A stretch of DNA of 64,000 nt, from assembly GCA_028280065.1 (NCBI GenBank), contig JANQMN010000037.1, positions 1 through 64,000 on the forward strand, in the 5' to 3' direction. A program made the position numbers and the translations under genes. Within the stretch, counting starts at the first letter, position 1, and each line of letters opens with the position of its first letter. The notes beneath the pieces are model-generated. The model did no database searches. It was not told the DNA's origin and saw only the letters and a list, made by a program, of their open reading frames with translations. The DNA is from Hahella sp. Its GTDB lineage: Bacteria; Pseudomonadota; Gammaproteobacteria; Pseudomonadales; Oleiphilaceae. Shown here piece by piece: positions 24,860-35,146 of this stretch.

Positions 24860-25276
24860 GAAATAGACAGCAACTAATTTATCAAGCTGAGTGTAAACCT
24901 TTACCCCGCTTTAATGTCAATAATATTTCTTGAGCTAATTGAGTTTCCCCAGTTGTTTAATGCTGTTAATCAAACCACGGCAGATAGTTGTAGCGGCCTG
25001 CAAACATCAAGATTTCCAGACCATAATAGATAAGAACGACCTCACCAGCGAGTCCACATTTACTACCAATGGGCCATCTGATGTGAGAATGAGGCCGCAA
25101 ACATAACCCTGGGACCACATTATTTAATAATGACACTCCTAATTATTGTGACGACGTAAATTTTGACTCCTGGTCGATAGTTATGGGTTCTCCTAACAAA
25201 TTCTGTAAACAGTGCAAGCACCTTAGAAAAGCAAAATTAGTTTCCAGGTAACATCCCTGTCACCCTTCACTATTGT
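24860..25276. other. Intergenic region between cus operon and acylase gene
   Basis: No gene is seen. The region lies upstream of the minus-strand cus cluster, so it should hold that promoter, and downstream of the acylase gene. A small perfect inverted repeat, CATTATTTAATAATG, is at 25118-25132. I found no clear CueR- or CusR-type operator. Confidence 0.45.
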
Positions 25277-27793
25277 TTAGTAGCTAATCGTGATATCAGA
25301 CACTTTATTAGCCTCAATGTCAGCTTCGGTAAAACGAATGTCCCGAAGCTGAGGCTGAGCGGAATATAGCTCGGTTTGGTCTTGATAATAAGGCGAGGTC
25401 GGATCGGTTGACTGGGAAAAAGTCATGAGTCCCTTTGCAACAGGTCCGTCGTTAGTGAAGCCGACCAAATACATCCAACTCGAACCGTAGGTGATGTGAT
25501 AGCCTGCGCCTTCAGCAGAAAGCTGGGAACCGGATATGGGCGGATAGGTATGCCGAGGAAGCAGTGTGCCGTCATTGCCGAGGTTTGCCCGGAAAACATT
25601 GAAGCCGCCTTCGATATTGTTTGCCCCGCCCCAAGGAAGTTTCACTCCTGTAGCCGTACCGTCCAGGTTTGACTTTTCGACAAATTGGACACTGCCAAGA
25701 GTGGCGTCCAGGCTAAGACCGGCTGCTGCAACATTTAACATTGCCTGGGCAAAATGTTCCAGAGTTCGGTCATTTGCCAACATGGTGTTCGGCGTATTAG
25801 CCGGGTCTTCGGCGCTGAATGGCACCGCCCATTGAGGATCGCTATTGAACTGCTGAGCGAACTCACGGAACAGATGCGCCGCCTGAGAATTTAGATTCAT
25901 TGTGCCATCCCAAATACCTAATGCCGTGCAACCCGCGGAAATGTCCACGGACTGCTCGCCTACGAGCACCGGATTATCGCCCCGTGCCTGACAATGCGCC
26001 ATTAAATCGGCCAAAAGTGCCTCGGAAAGATAGCTGCGATTGCCGAGCAAGGCGCTTTCCACTTCTGCCATGGAAAACTTACCATTGTTACCGGCGGGAT
26101 CGGTTAACAGTTTCTGTCCCAGACGAGAACGCCATGACTGTTCATTGTTTACTTCACCAAATAAGGGGGACACGCCGGTAATGGGAGTCGCAGGATTGGT
26201 TAACCAAAAACTGTCGTTGGAGTTCTGCACGAAACTTCTATTTAGTAGCTTCGGCGCTTTTTCATAGGGAACCGCCCCATCGAAATCCAACAGGGAGCTT
26301 CCCGGCAAAATGGTGAATCCGGCCTGTTCCCGTGCGGCCAATGCATCGGCATTCTCACCTCGAACAAACAGCCCGAAAGTACTCAAGTTAGGGACAGTGG
26401 AGTCGTCAATGTAAAAGGCATTGCCGTTTTTATCCGCCGCCATGGTGTTATTGAATATCACGCCGTCATAGTCTTTAAATGCCTGCTGGAACTCGGTCAT
26501 ATTTCGAGCCAGGTTCATTCCCAGCCAATGATCGATGATGTCGAAGTTCTTGGCGTTGGCGTCCTTGATGGTATATGCCCCACTGGCGCTCCATTCCAGA
26601 TTTCCGGGCACCACGACCATTGGACCAAAATCGCTGTAATACACCGTCTTGCTGAACGGTATGGCCACGCCAGGCTGCACCAACACATCTACGGAAAGGG
26701 TCTTGCCGGTAATCTGCTTGGCAACGCCATCATCAATATAGGTCATCCCGCTTGGGTCATCTGGAGTTATGGCCAACTGGTAGGCGATGAAATGCTCGGC
26801 AGTGGAAAAGGTATGGGTCCAGCCGATGTTTTCGTTAAAGCCGATGTTGACCACGCCGGGCATCCCCGTGAGTGAACCGCCGGCCACGTTTAAAACTCCT
26901 GGAATCGTAGTGTGGAACTGCCAGAAACGAAGATTCCCGGTATGCGGGAAATGCGGATTTCCCAACACGATGCCCCGGCCATTTTCGGTCATTTCACCGC
27001 CAAGCCCCCAACCGTTGGATCCAAGTTCCATAGGATTGCGCTCCGGCATTGCCACCTGCAGATTACGCACATCCAACTTGGCGATTAGTTGGTTCTGTTG
27101 CTGGTTTTTATCTTTATTTTGATCATTACTCGCCATCACCGGCGAAGGATCGACGCCAGGAGGGGCGGCCAGAAAGATAGGGGCAATAAACTGCCCCGCC
27201 CCCGGTAGCAGGGCAATTCCCAACGAGTAGGTAATCAAGTCCACTTCTGATAAAGGATAAACCCAATCCTGCCCGGCACAGCGTGGATCGAGATTGGCAT
27301 TGCCGGTATCGGTAAGATACTTGTTATAACCCTTCACATAGCCGGATAAAATCGCTCGGCTATTTTCCGACATGTCGCCAAAGCCTTGTTCTGCATGGTC
27401 GCGAATACCCAGGGCCAGGTAGGAAAAGTCATTGATCAGGTTTTCCGCATTGTTTTGGGCAGGATCGGAACCCGGACCGAAATAGCGAGCGCGTTGACTG
27501 TTAAATCTCACAATCTGATCGGCCAGCAAACAGATGTTATCCTCGGCGTAGGCATAACCGGCGCCAAAACCGATGCTTTCCAGGTTATCGCCCTGAATAT
27601 GCGGCACGCCATAATCGGTGCGGCGGATTCTGGCGCTTAAAGCACCCTCCGCCGCAAAGGTGGGAACGGCTAACGGCGGTAACTCTTCGGGGATGAATAC
27701 TATTTCATCGTCATCGTCGTCGGAACAGCCGGTGAACAGCGATAAGGCTAGCACACCTACGCCCATCATTTTTGTTATCTCATGCACTTTCAT
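25277..27793 (-). CDS. Penicillin acylase / AHL acylase-family lipoprotein
   Basis: This 838-residue N-terminal nucleophile hydrolase belongs to the penicillin amidase family, which includes the AHL acylases PvdQ and QuiP and aculeacin acylase. The nucleophile is probably Ser259 in ELGSNGWGLGG, exposed by removal of a spacer between the alpha and beta chains; IRRTDYGVPHIQG and GYAYAEDN near the N-terminus are family motifs of the alpha chain. The spacer contains a low-complexity NDQNKDKNQQQNQ stretch (223-235). A lipobox LFTGC with acceptor Cys23 is followed by five aspartates; an Asp at +2 of a lipoprotein favours inner membrane retention in E. coli. The substrate (fatty acyl amide, AHL or other) cannot be decided. 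It lies downstream of tamB with a 72-base gap. Confidence 0.85.
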   Translation of the reverse strand: MKVHEITKMMGVGVLALSLFTGCSDDDDDEIVFIPEELPPLAVPTFAAEGALSARIRRTDYGVPHIQGDNLESIGFGAGYAYAEDNICLLADQIVRFNSQRARYFGPGSDPAQNNAENLINDFSYLALGIRDHAEQGFGDMSENSRAILSGYVKGYNKYLTDTGNANLDPRCAGQDWVYPLSEVDLITYSLGIALLPGAGQFIAPIFLAAPPGVDPSPVMASNDQNKDKNQQQNQLIAKLDVRNLQVAMPERNPMELGSNGWGLGGEMTENGRGIVLGNPHFPHTGNLRFWQFHTTIPGVLNVAGGSLTGMPGVVNIGFNENIGWTHTFSTAEHFIAYQLAITPDDPSGMTYIDDGVAKQITGKTLSVDVLVQPGVAIPFSKTVYYSDFGPMVVVPGNLEWSASGAYTIKDANAKNFDIIDHWLGMNLARNMTEFQQAFKDYDGVIFNNTMAADKNGNAFYIDDSTVPNLSTFGLFVRGENADALAAREQAGFTILPGSSLLDFDGAVPYEKAPKLLNRSFVQNSNDSFWLTNPATPITGVSPLFGEVNNEQSWRSRLGQKLLTDPAGNNGKFSMAEVESALLGNRSYLSEALLADLMAHCQARGDNPVLVGEQSVDISAGCTALGIWDGTMNLNSQAAHLFREFAQQFNSDPQWAVPFSAEDPANTPNTMLANDRTLEHFAQAMLNVAAAGLSLDATLGSVQFVEKSNLDGTATGVKLPWGGANNIEGGFNVFRANLGNDGTLLPRHTYPPISGSQLSAEGAGYHITYGSSWMYLVGFTNDGPVAKGLMTFSQSTDPTSPYYQDQTELYSAQPQLRDIRFTEADIEANKVSDITISY

Positions 27794-27865
27794 TATTTGA
27801 CCTATTGTTTTGTTTATTATGTAAATAGCGAGTTTGGTCGTGTATCTTTTCGCAATGCGTCTATA

Positions 27866-30800
27866 TCAATAGTCCCTTTTCCATTTAAGTTCAATACTGC
27901 TGCTGCCTAACTCTTCATCGGTCGTTCCTTCTAGGAACACTTTCGGCGTTAGTTCCACTTCGATAGAACCCTTCCAGGGTTTGGACGATTCGGGAGTACG
28001 CTCCAACTCGACATAGACTTTTTCGGTGACATATTTGCCGACACCGATGGCAACGCCGGTTCCCTCGCTGGTATTTGCCGTATCGACCGAAAGCGAATCC
28101 ACGCCAAGCAGCTCGCGGGTAGTGTTTATCGGATCGAAACCACCGGATTCTCCGCTTAATGTCCTAACGGCTTGAGCAAGACGCACAGCCTGTATAGGCG
28201 TAATCTGTTGTACCGATTTTCCAAAAAGCAATTGGGAAATGGCTTCGTCCTGGGGCAAAGTCGGGGTGGTATTTAACTCAATCTTCAGGTTTTCCAGGCT
28301 GCCATAGAGAATCACCTGATAATCGTATTCGCTTGCCGTATGCTTTCCTTCTATGAACAGGGACATGACGTCGTTCTGGAACAACACATCGCCTTCCACC
28401 AACTGAAATTTTTTCCCGAAAAGTTCGAAAGTTCCGCGCACTATACCGAACCGGCCCCGGTATTCGGCAGCATCCATCATCCCGGTCACTTTAATATTCC
28501 CTTGTAGTTCGGCCACCAGACCCCGCCCTAAGATAAACGCCTGCCGGTCTGCCACCATGGAAACATCCAGGCGTATTTGTGGTAGCTGTATTTGGGTGGA
28601 ATCGGATTCCATGCCGGCGTTTAGTTCCGGTTGTAGGGACTTGCGGGTAATTTTTAACTCCGGAATGGAGGAATCCCGCAATAAGTCCAGCATTAACCGA
28701 AACGGTGCAACCTTGACATCGCCCTTCACCAGCAACTCTTTAAAGTCGCCATCCACCTGCAGGGTGCCGCTTGCTTTCCCCTCAATTTCATCCCGGCGGA
28801 GAAGCGCTACATTGCGCGCGGTTAAATGCAGATCGACGGTCCCCTTGGTATTCTGGTGCCAGTCCACAAATCCAGCCAGATCCAACTTTCCTTCCGCGCC
28901 GTCGTTCGCCGTCCCTTCCAGGATCGACAATCGTTTACCCTCAAATTCGAGTTTGAGAGCCAAGTCATCGACCTTGGCTTTGCTGATAAAGTGCCGATAA
29001 AACCCTTCCTCCAATCGCATATACCCGGTAATCGTCGGATCTGACAACCTGTCTTTTATATCGAGGTCCCATTCAACCCTGCCCCGAATGTCATGAAGTT
29101 CCTGATCAACAAGCGGCCTTATCCAATCAAGATTAAACTGACCACTGGTAGAAAATTTCGCAGATAACGACTGCAGATTCAGCGATTCACTCTGCGCTTG
29201 TTCTATAATGCCAATCAGCGTGCTATATGGCAGGCGCATCTCGACAGAACCCAATGCCGCTTCTTGGTATTTCAATCTGTTGTTTAAGTGGTACTGCGTA
29301 TTCGCCCCTTGATCTCCCACACTGGAAACCTCGGTAAACAGGTCTAACCGGCTACGCTTACCGCCGTCAATCATGGTTAAAAGCAAGTCGCTATGACCAT
29401 CGATGAGCGGTACCGCGGGTGAGCCGGAGACGGTCAACTCCGAGTTGAGCCGGAACTCCGGAGAGGAAATGGCAAAGGCGTTTAATAGTCGGCTGTCGAA
29501 GTTGTCCAACTTCACATGCAGATCCAGGATTTCACGAGATCCCAGCCCTGCAATCGCCAAATCCGCATCACCCAGGCTTAACTGAAAGCTGTCCAGGGAC
29601 ACTTGGTTACTATCACCCTGTCCTTGAATACGCAGGTCAAATGGCTGCTGATTGAAGGTCCCGGAACCGCTGAGCTTGCCTTCCACCTGGGGCTGCGTCA
29701 GTGGTCCGTGCACCCGGACCGACCCGCTGATCGCACCCTTATGTGCATAAGGAATTTGAACCGGCAGCAAATCCAGGAGCGCGGTGGGAAGATTCTCGAA
29801 TTGGGCGTCCAATTCGGTCTGCCCGGTAAAGAAATATTGCCCGTCAGCTGTTATCGATGCCACCCTATCCAGCTTAGGTTGCAATTGGTCCAGCGTTACT
29901 GCTGCCTGTTCAAAGCGAATAGATTGCTCATTGACATTGAGATTCGCGCTACCTGCCAGATTAAAATCTGCCAGCGTTAGATCACTGGAAACCAGGCCGG
30001 CAAAATCCGGCAGGGAGAGTTTACCTTTCAGCCTGCCCCTTGCGCTGACTGTACCGGTAAGTTCGTTTGGCAGCTCCAGTTCGAAGGCAGCGAGTTGCCG
30101 CAAATTCAATTGATTGGCATCGATATTCAGGTCCATTTGCTCCCGATGCCAATCGAGAATACCCTTGCCAGTCAAGCGGAATCGATCGGATTGTCCACGA
30201 AAGTTGTTGGCCTCAATTTTCTCGATGTCGCCGGTCAGATCCGCAGAGGCGGTAAATTCCTGTCCTTTGTAAGTACCTTTTACTTTGGCTGCACCGCTAT
30301 ACCGTGGTGCAAGCATTGGCCCCCATACACGGGTATCGGCGATATCAATAGCCAACTTAAGACCTTCCGGCGGTTCAACCTCAAGCAGGTGTAAATATCT
30401 TAAAGGGGTTTTCCCTTTACTAACGACAAGATCGAGTGTTTGTCGTTGTAAATCGATACTTCCGGATGCCTCAAGCTGCAATTCGCCGAAGCTGCCTGAA
30501 AACTCCCGGATTGAGAGTTTTTCAAGATTGCCGGTTAATTCCGTCTGCAGATCCAAGGGTAACGCCTGGTAACTGCTCTTCAGGTGGATATTGCCGGCAA
30601 ACAAAGGACTTTCGAGACTACCGGTAACTTCCGCCACACCGGATGCCTGACCGCCTTTCAGCCAAGACTGCCAGGGTTCCGTCAACAGGATGGGAAACTC
30701 ATTCAGGGCCAATTGCATGGCCATATCGTCAGGTGAAAAGTATCCCGTGATCCGTTGCGTTCTATCCGCCAACAGCAACTGCAGGTCTACCTCGCTGACG

Positions 30801-31795
30801 GCTGTGAAATCCTGATTCACGTGCAAATTTCCCTGCGCCTTTAACTGCTCCTGCTGCCACGGAATGTTGGCTGTTTGAAGCGCAAACTCCATACCCTGTC
30901 CGGTAATTGCAAACTGGCAGATCAATTGCGCGTACAGATTCAAGTCACCGGGCAATTCCAAGGCCGCACCTAGCTGACCGCCTGCCTGCTCGCGTATCGC
31001 CAGCGTAAGCTCGCCGCGCCAGTTATTATCGAGGTTCGCTTGCAAGTGTATGCTTCCCGGATGGTCGGAGAGCAGGCTGACTGTGAGGTCGGCATCGGCA
31101 ATCCGGTTATCCCCCCAGATGGTGGAGGCCGCGCCTGTAAGTTTTAGCGAAGGATAAGCACTTGCTTCGGTAACCCAGTCAAATTGCTCAATGGCAAGTT
31201 GTTCGATTCGCAGTTGCGGTAATTCAGCAAGTTGTTTTACCGTCCAACCGGAATCATTGGAATCCTGGGACGCAGTGTCGGGGAAACGGTCGGCATGTAT
31301 GACAACCTTGGAAGCGGTGAGTGTCCGGACATCCACTCGGCCGGCAAGCAACTGATTGAGATTAAATTCGAAAGCAGGATATTCCAGATCGGCGAGCGTT
31401 AACGCATCATAATAGAGCTTTAAACCTCGAAACTCCCAGTGACCCAAATGTTGACTCTGAGGTTCGATAAACTCCAGCCGATAGCCAGTGTCGGCCAAAA
31501 TTTCCGGGAGCAGCGTCTCCAGCAACCAAATACGCCCGGTAGCGGAGCCAAGCAAAGCACCCAGCACGACTATGAGCACCAATAACATGGTAAGCAGGTT
31601 GGACCCGAAATGGATAAGGCTATGCAAACAGATAATGGCAGCGCGTTTACGCTTGCGCATGGGTTTGGCCGTGGGTTTTCCAGCCGAACTCATGACTGTC
31701 TGCGCATCACCTGCCGGTTTGTGCTGGGCTGCGGGTTTGACTTCCGTTGCCTTTGCGCTGACTGCTTTTTCTGGTTTGCCGGGTTCAGGCTTCAT
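27866..31795 (-). CDS. tamB: TamB, translocation and assembly module / lipid transport protein
   Basis: This is a very long (1309 residues) AsmA/TamB-type periplasm-spanning protein. It has a basic cytoplasmic N-terminus rich in K, P and A (1-50), one membrane anchor (about 53-80), and then a body of repeated short beta strands of the form LDLxGxxxWxx that builds a hydrophobic groove. The C-terminal DUF490 domain is clear, with GRFGIVRGTFELFGKKFQL, PTLPQDEAISQLLFGKS and the final EVFLEG-like and ELKWKRDY ends. TamB proteins work with TamA in outer membrane protein insertion and move phospholipids to the outer membrane. It starts 6 bases after tamA ends, so the two are translationally linked. 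Confidence 0.95.
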   Translation of the reverse strand: MKPEPGKPEKAVSAKATEVKPAAQHKPAGDAQTVMSSAGKPTAKPMRKRKRAAIICLHSLIHFGSNLLTMLLVLIVVLGALLGSATGRIWLLETLLPEILADTGYRLEFIEPQSQHLGHWEFRGLKLYYDALTLADLEYPAFEFNLNQLLAGRVDVRTLTASKVVIHADRFPDTASQDSNDSGWTVKQLAELPQLRIEQLAIEQFDWVTEASAYPSLKLTGAASTIWGDNRIADADLTVSLLSDHPGSIHLQANLDNNWRGELTLAIREQAGGQLGAALELPGDLNLYAQLICQFAITGQGMEFALQTANIPWQQEQLKAQGNLHVNQDFTAVSEVDLQLLLADRTQRITGYFSPDDMAMQLALNEFPILLTEPWQSWLKGGQASGVAEVTGSLESPLFAGNIHLKSSYQALPLDLQTELTGNLEKLSIREFSGSFGELQLEASGSIDLQRQTLDLVVSKGKTPLRYLHLLEVEPPEGLKLAIDIADTRVWGPMLAPRYSGAAKVKGTYKGQEFTASADLTGDIEKIEANNFRGQSDRFRLTGKGILDWHREQMDLNIDANQLNLRQLAAFELELPNELTGTVSARGRLKGKLSLPDFAGLVSSDLTLADFNLAGSANLNVNEQSIRFEQAAVTLDQLQPKLDRVASITADGQYFFTGQTELDAQFENLPTALLDLLPVQIPYAHKGAISGSVRVHGPLTQPQVEGKLSGSGTFNQQPFDLRIQGQGDSNQVSLDSFQLSLGDADLAIAGLGSREILDLHVKLDNFDSRLLNAFAISSPEFRLNSELTVSGSPAVPLIDGHSDLLLTMIDGGKRSRLDLFTEVSSVGDQGANTQYHLNNRLKYQEAALGSVEMRLPYSTLIGIIEQAQSESLNLQSLSAKFSTSGQFNLDWIRPLVDQELHDIRGRVEWDLDIKDRLSDPTITGYMRLEEGFYRHFISKAKVDDLALKLEFEGKRLSILEGTANDGAEGKLDLAGFVDWHQNTKGTVDLHLTARNVALLRRDEIEGKASGTLQVDGDFKELLVKGDVKVAPFRLMLDLLRDSSIPELKITRKSLQPELNAGMESDSTQIQLPQIRLDVSMVADRQAFILGRGLVAELQGNIKVTGMMDAAEYRGRFGIVRGTFELFGKKFQLVEGDVLFQNDVMSLFIEGKHTASEYDYQVILYGSLENLKIELNTTPTLPQDEAISQLLFGKSVQQITPIQAVRLAQAVRTLSGESGGFDPINTTRELLGVDSLSVDTANTSEGTGVAIGVGKYVTEKVYVELERTPESSKPWKGSIEVELTPKVFLEGTTDEELGSSSIELKWKRDY

Positions 31796-31801
31796 ACTTT
31801 T

Positions 31802-33760
31802 TTAGAAAGCCTGTCCGAGATTGATATAAAGCTGAAAGCTGTCGTCATCCTGGCGCCTATCCAACGGTATCGCAAAATCCACCCGCAGGGGCGCTATCAG
31901 AGTGAAGTAACGAATCCCTAGCCCGACGCTCCAGAGAAAATTTTCGTCGCTGCCCAGATGGGGCTCCTCAAATGCGTAACCGGCATCGCTAAAGATTACA
32001 ATCCCCCAATCGTCGTTAATACGTGTGCGAAGCTCCAGAGACAGCTCCTGGAAGGACCGCCCCCCTATATACTCGTCTTCCTCCGCATCGAAGGCACTCA
32101 GTGTCTGGAAGGGATACCCCCGCACGGAACCGCCGCCGCCGGAATAAAAACGTTCCGTTTTCGGAACTCCATCCAAAGTTTCGCCACGGATCGTCCCTAA
32201 GGCGCCACGCAGCGCAAGGGTCGGCGTCAGCCACCCGTCGAAACTGTAGTATGTGCTGGCTGTAAAGGTCGTTTTAAAAAACCTGGTATCGGGATTTACG
32301 AAATCGACATAGGGCCGCCATTCTAGGGAAAGGGTCCACCCTTCCTTGGGATCGAATAAATCGTCTGCGGTATCCCAAACGGCGCTGACCGGGAAAGATA
32401 CCAGATAGGATTCGATACTGCCTTTGGCATCGGAATAGGTGACATCGCTGCCCACGCTAAAGGTCAGTTCCGGATTGAATTGATGAGACAGCGCCGCCCC
32501 GGCTTCCGCCTTATTCGCCTGGAACTCGTAGTTAACATGGCTCAACTCGCCTTCAATTTGTAACGCGATATCATCGCGGATTACGCTGGGTATCGTTAGT
32601 TCAGCGGCCAGGCTTCCGGACTTTTCGGAAACTCTGAAATCCACGTCAAGCTTTTCGCCGGAGCCGAAAATATTCCGGTGCTCCCAGCCCGCGGAAACGT
32701 TTTTACCCTCATCGGTACTGTAACCAACCCCGGCCTCAACGGTTCTATGGTGCCGCTCCCGCAGATCCAGCGTAATATCGACGCTTGTTTCCCCTACCTG
32801 GTATTTCGCTTCCGCTGTCGCTAACAGATTGGTTCGTAACAGCGCCAATCGGGTTCCCTCTACAAGGTTACGTTTAAAACAAGCACCCTCGGCGATTTTG
32901 ATGTGCTTGGTGAAAAATGCCGGATCAATCGACTCAAGTCCCTCGATCCTGACAGCTCCGAAGACAAACTCCCTGGAATCATCCAGGCGAAAATAAACTT
33001 CAGCAGTTGCTTCTTCCGGAGTTACCAAGACTTCATAGCTTACGTCGGGACTCAACAAACAGTAGTTTTCCTGGAGATACGTCTCCAATGCGTCCTGCGC
33101 CGCAAATACCTGTCTCGCCTCTAACGGACGTCCCGGCACCAGCGGTAACGAAAGGTCTTTAACCTTTTCGAAACCGGGGGGCAAAGAAATATCCACCAAC
33201 GCGATCCGGTACAGTCTTCCGGGATTGACAAAAAAAGTGATTACTTTTTCCTCTGATTGTCCCTCGCTCCCGTTCACGGTATTCATGAGGTCCGACATGA
33301 GGTTTCTTTCTGCTTTCGTCCGTTGGGTTAAGTCTGCTCTCACCTGGTTATCCAAATAGCCAAGCGAGCGTAGCATGCTGCTTAGCAACCTGGCCTCAAA
33401 CTGGGCAATTTTTAGAGGATCCCGGTACTGTTGGAGGGTTAGGTTGGACTCCCGTTGACGATTGAGTTCGGCTTCGAGCTTTTCCTCCAGGCTTTGCAAC
33501 TTACTGGAAGACAGCTGCTGGTTTTCCCCATCGACGAACTGAAAGTAAAAATTTAGCGAGTTCGACGCTAAAAAAGGAATGTCCAATGCCGAACTCGACA
33601 CTGAAAAACAGCCGGCAAGCAGGGCGGCAGTGACTTGCAGAGTAAAAATACCTCGGTATAGTAACCGGTAAAAGATTCGGGGTGATTTGCGGCCAGAGTT
33701 GAATTTTTCCAGCAATCTAGCGACCCAGACCGACACGTTTGCATGACTTGGCCCATCCAT
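31802..33760 (-). CDS. tamA: TamA, Omp85-family outer membrane protein
   Basis: This is the outer membrane partner of TamB. After a signal sequence (hydrophobic core FTLQVTAALLAGCFSVSSSA) come POTRA-type domains and an Omp85 beta-barrel with the lid-lock motif GGGGSVRGYPF near the C-terminus. The final residue is phenylalanine, as in outer membrane barrels. The start is uncertain. ATG 33760 overlaps the preceding gene by 44 bases; GTG 33736 and TTG 33715 also keep the signal peptide, and no candidate has a strong ribosome binding site. The open frame extends to 34042, but that part is a shadow of the upstream gene. At about 650 residues it is longer than E. coli TamA (577). Confidence 0.9.
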   Translation of the reverse strand: MDGPSHANVSVWVARLLEKFNSGRKSPRIFYRLLYRGIFTLQVTAALLAGCFSVSSSALDIPFLASNSLNFYFQFVDGENQQLSSSKLQSLEEKLEAELNRQRESNLTLQQYRDPLKIAQFEARLLSSMLRSLGYLDNQVRADLTQRTKAERNLMSDLMNTVNGSEGQSEEKVITFFVNPGRLYRIALVDISLPPGFEKVKDLSLPLVPGRPLEARQVFAAQDALETYLQENYCLLSPDVSYEVLVTPEEATAEVYFRLDDSREFVFGAVRIEGLESIDPAFFTKHIKIAEGACFKRNLVEGTRLALLRTNLLATAEAKYQVGETSVDITLDLRERHHRTVEAGVGYSTDEGKNVSAGWEHRNIFGSGEKLDVDFRVSEKSGSLAAELTIPSVIRDDIALQIEGELSHVNYEFQANKAEAGAALSHQFNPELTFSVGSDVTYSDAKGSIESYLVSFPVSAVWDTADDLFDPKEGWTLSLEWRPYVDFVNPDTRFFKTTFTASTYYSFDGWLTPTLALRGALGTIRGETLDGVPKTERFYSGGGGSVRGYPFQTLSAFDAEEDEYIGGRSFQELSLELRTRINDDWGIVIFSDAGYAFEEPHLGSDENFLWSVGLGIRYFTLIAPLRVDFAIPLDRRQDDDSFQLYINLGQAF

Positions 33761-34130
33761 GCAGATTATCCCGGGCGCAGACTTCCACTTCTTCAATCTG
33801 CAATGGAACATGGAGACTGGACCGGCTCCTGGTAAAAGGCTGCTCATCGACATGCGGGTGGAGCAAGACCCGGTTGGCCAAGACCTTTCCATCAATGGTT
33901 TGCACTTTCCATTCGTCCGCATAATGTTCCCAACCTTCATCCTCATGTCGCAGGGTAACGTTGAAATTGCAGGTATCATCGTTGCACCGGATCTCAACCT
34001 GAACAACTTCCACTTCGCCAGCCTGAGCTTGTAGACCGCCAAATAGCAGTATTGTCGCCAACAGAAGCTGAACGCAGAATAACTGCAGAGGATGACCTGC
34101 CCGTTGAGGAGGACTAAAGAAAATTTTCAT
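33717..34130 (-). CDS. Small secreted cysteine-containing protein upstream of tamA
   Basis: The family is not recognised. The 137-residue product has a signal peptide (MKIFF, then hydrophobic LLLATILLFGG, likely cleavage near AQAGE) and a mature part of about 100 residues with four cysteines (RCNDDTCN, VCARD, KSCKR) that could form two disulfides in the periplasm. Beta-rich sequence and a Trp/His-containing EGWEHYADEWKV segment suggest a compact Ig-like domain. I chose ATG 34130 to begin at the signal peptide; the frame opens at 34190. It immediately precedes and probably overlaps tamA, so it may be a TamAB accessory, though this is only position-based. Confidence 0.7.
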   Translation of the reverse strand: MKIFFSPPQRAGHPLQLFCVQLLLATILLFGGLQAQAGEVEVVQVEIRCNDDTCNFNVTLRHEDEGWEHYADEWKVQTIDGKVLANRVLLHPHVDEQPFTRSRSSLHVPLQIEEVEVCARDNLHGWAKSCKRVGLGR

Positions 34131-34390
34131 TCTTATAGCGTGAACCAGACAATCCGTATGTTGCCTTTTCGGCGAAATATATGTCTGCAACGGACCTTAG
34201 ATCAACTAATTAAATCGTAATACAGGCGAGGCCATTCTCCCGGGTATTCTCCCGAGTGAGAAAAGATTAACATTATTTGCCAGTTGAGCAGCACACTACA
34301 CCGAGGAAAACCGTTACAATACCGCCCGCTATGATTCGGATAGAATGAATAGGTAGAGAATGCAAAAAATTATCAGGGTTGGTGGTATCA

Positions 34391-35131
34391 ATGGCTGAGC
34401 AACCGGAAACGAAAAACGCTTCAATTGGTGATAAGGCTCCCGAAGAAAAGCGTCAAAAAGGCGGTATGCTGACCAATTTATTGTTTAACATCATCATCCC
34501 GGCTGTCATCATGAGCAAATTCAGCTCTGAAGACGCGCTGGGACCGGTTTATAGCATTGTCGTAGCATTGAGTTTTCCTATCGCCTTCGGAATTAAGGAT
34601 TACATCACTGCGCATAAGCCGAATTTTTTCTCTATTCTAGGCGTCATCAGCGTAATTCTCACTGGCGGTATGAGCCTGCTGCAGCTCGACCCCCAATATA
34701 TCGCCATCAAGGAGGCCGCTATTCCCGCCGCCTTCGGTATCGCCACGCTTATATCCCTCAAAACCCGTTATCCGTTGGTAAGAACTTTTCTCTACAATGA
34801 CCAGATCATGCGGGTGGAAAAAGTCTCGGAAGCACTGAAACTTCACGGCAACCTGGATGTCTTTGAGCGCAAGTTGGCGAATGCGTCTTATATGGTGGCA
34901 GGTTCGTTTTTTCTCTCTTCTTTCCTGAATTATGTGTTGGCCAAGGTTATTTTGGTCAGCGAGCCGGGGACTACAGCCTTCACCGAGGAACTGGGCAAAA
35001 TGACCGCGCTATCCTTCCCGGTGATTGCCCTACCTTCGACGATAGTGCTGATGGGGGCTTTGTGGTATTTGATCAGTCAAATAAAGAAGTTATCCCACCT
35101 CGAGTTCGAAGAAATATTTGACCAAATATAA
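34391..35131 (+). CDS. VC0807-like integral membrane protein
   Basis: This 246-residue multi-pass membrane protein has about six hydrophobic segments (LLFNIIIPAVIM, VYSIVVALSFPIAFGIKDYI, FFSILGVISVILTGGM and later ones). The layout and the RTFLYND and SYMVAGSFFLSSFLNYVLAK motifs match the VC0807 family of uncharacterised bacterial membrane proteins. The function is unknown. I chose ATG 34391, 5 bases after a GGTGG; an upstream TTG at 34379 is possible. It stands alone between the divergent tam cluster and tRNA-Glu. Confidence 0.7.
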   Translation: MAEQPETKNASIGDKAPEEKRQKGGMLTNLLFNIIIPAVIMSKFSSEDALGPVYSIVVALSFPIAFGIKDYITAHKPNFFSILGVISVILTGGMSLLQLDPQYIAIKEAAIPAAFGIATLISLKTRYPLVRTFLYNDQIMRVEKVSEALKLHGNLDVFERKLANASYMVAGSFFLSSFLNYVLAKVILVSEPGTTAFTEELGKMTALSFPVIALPSTIVLMGALWYLISQIKKLSHLEFEEIFDQI

Positions 35132-35146
35132 TATAAGGTAAGCTAA

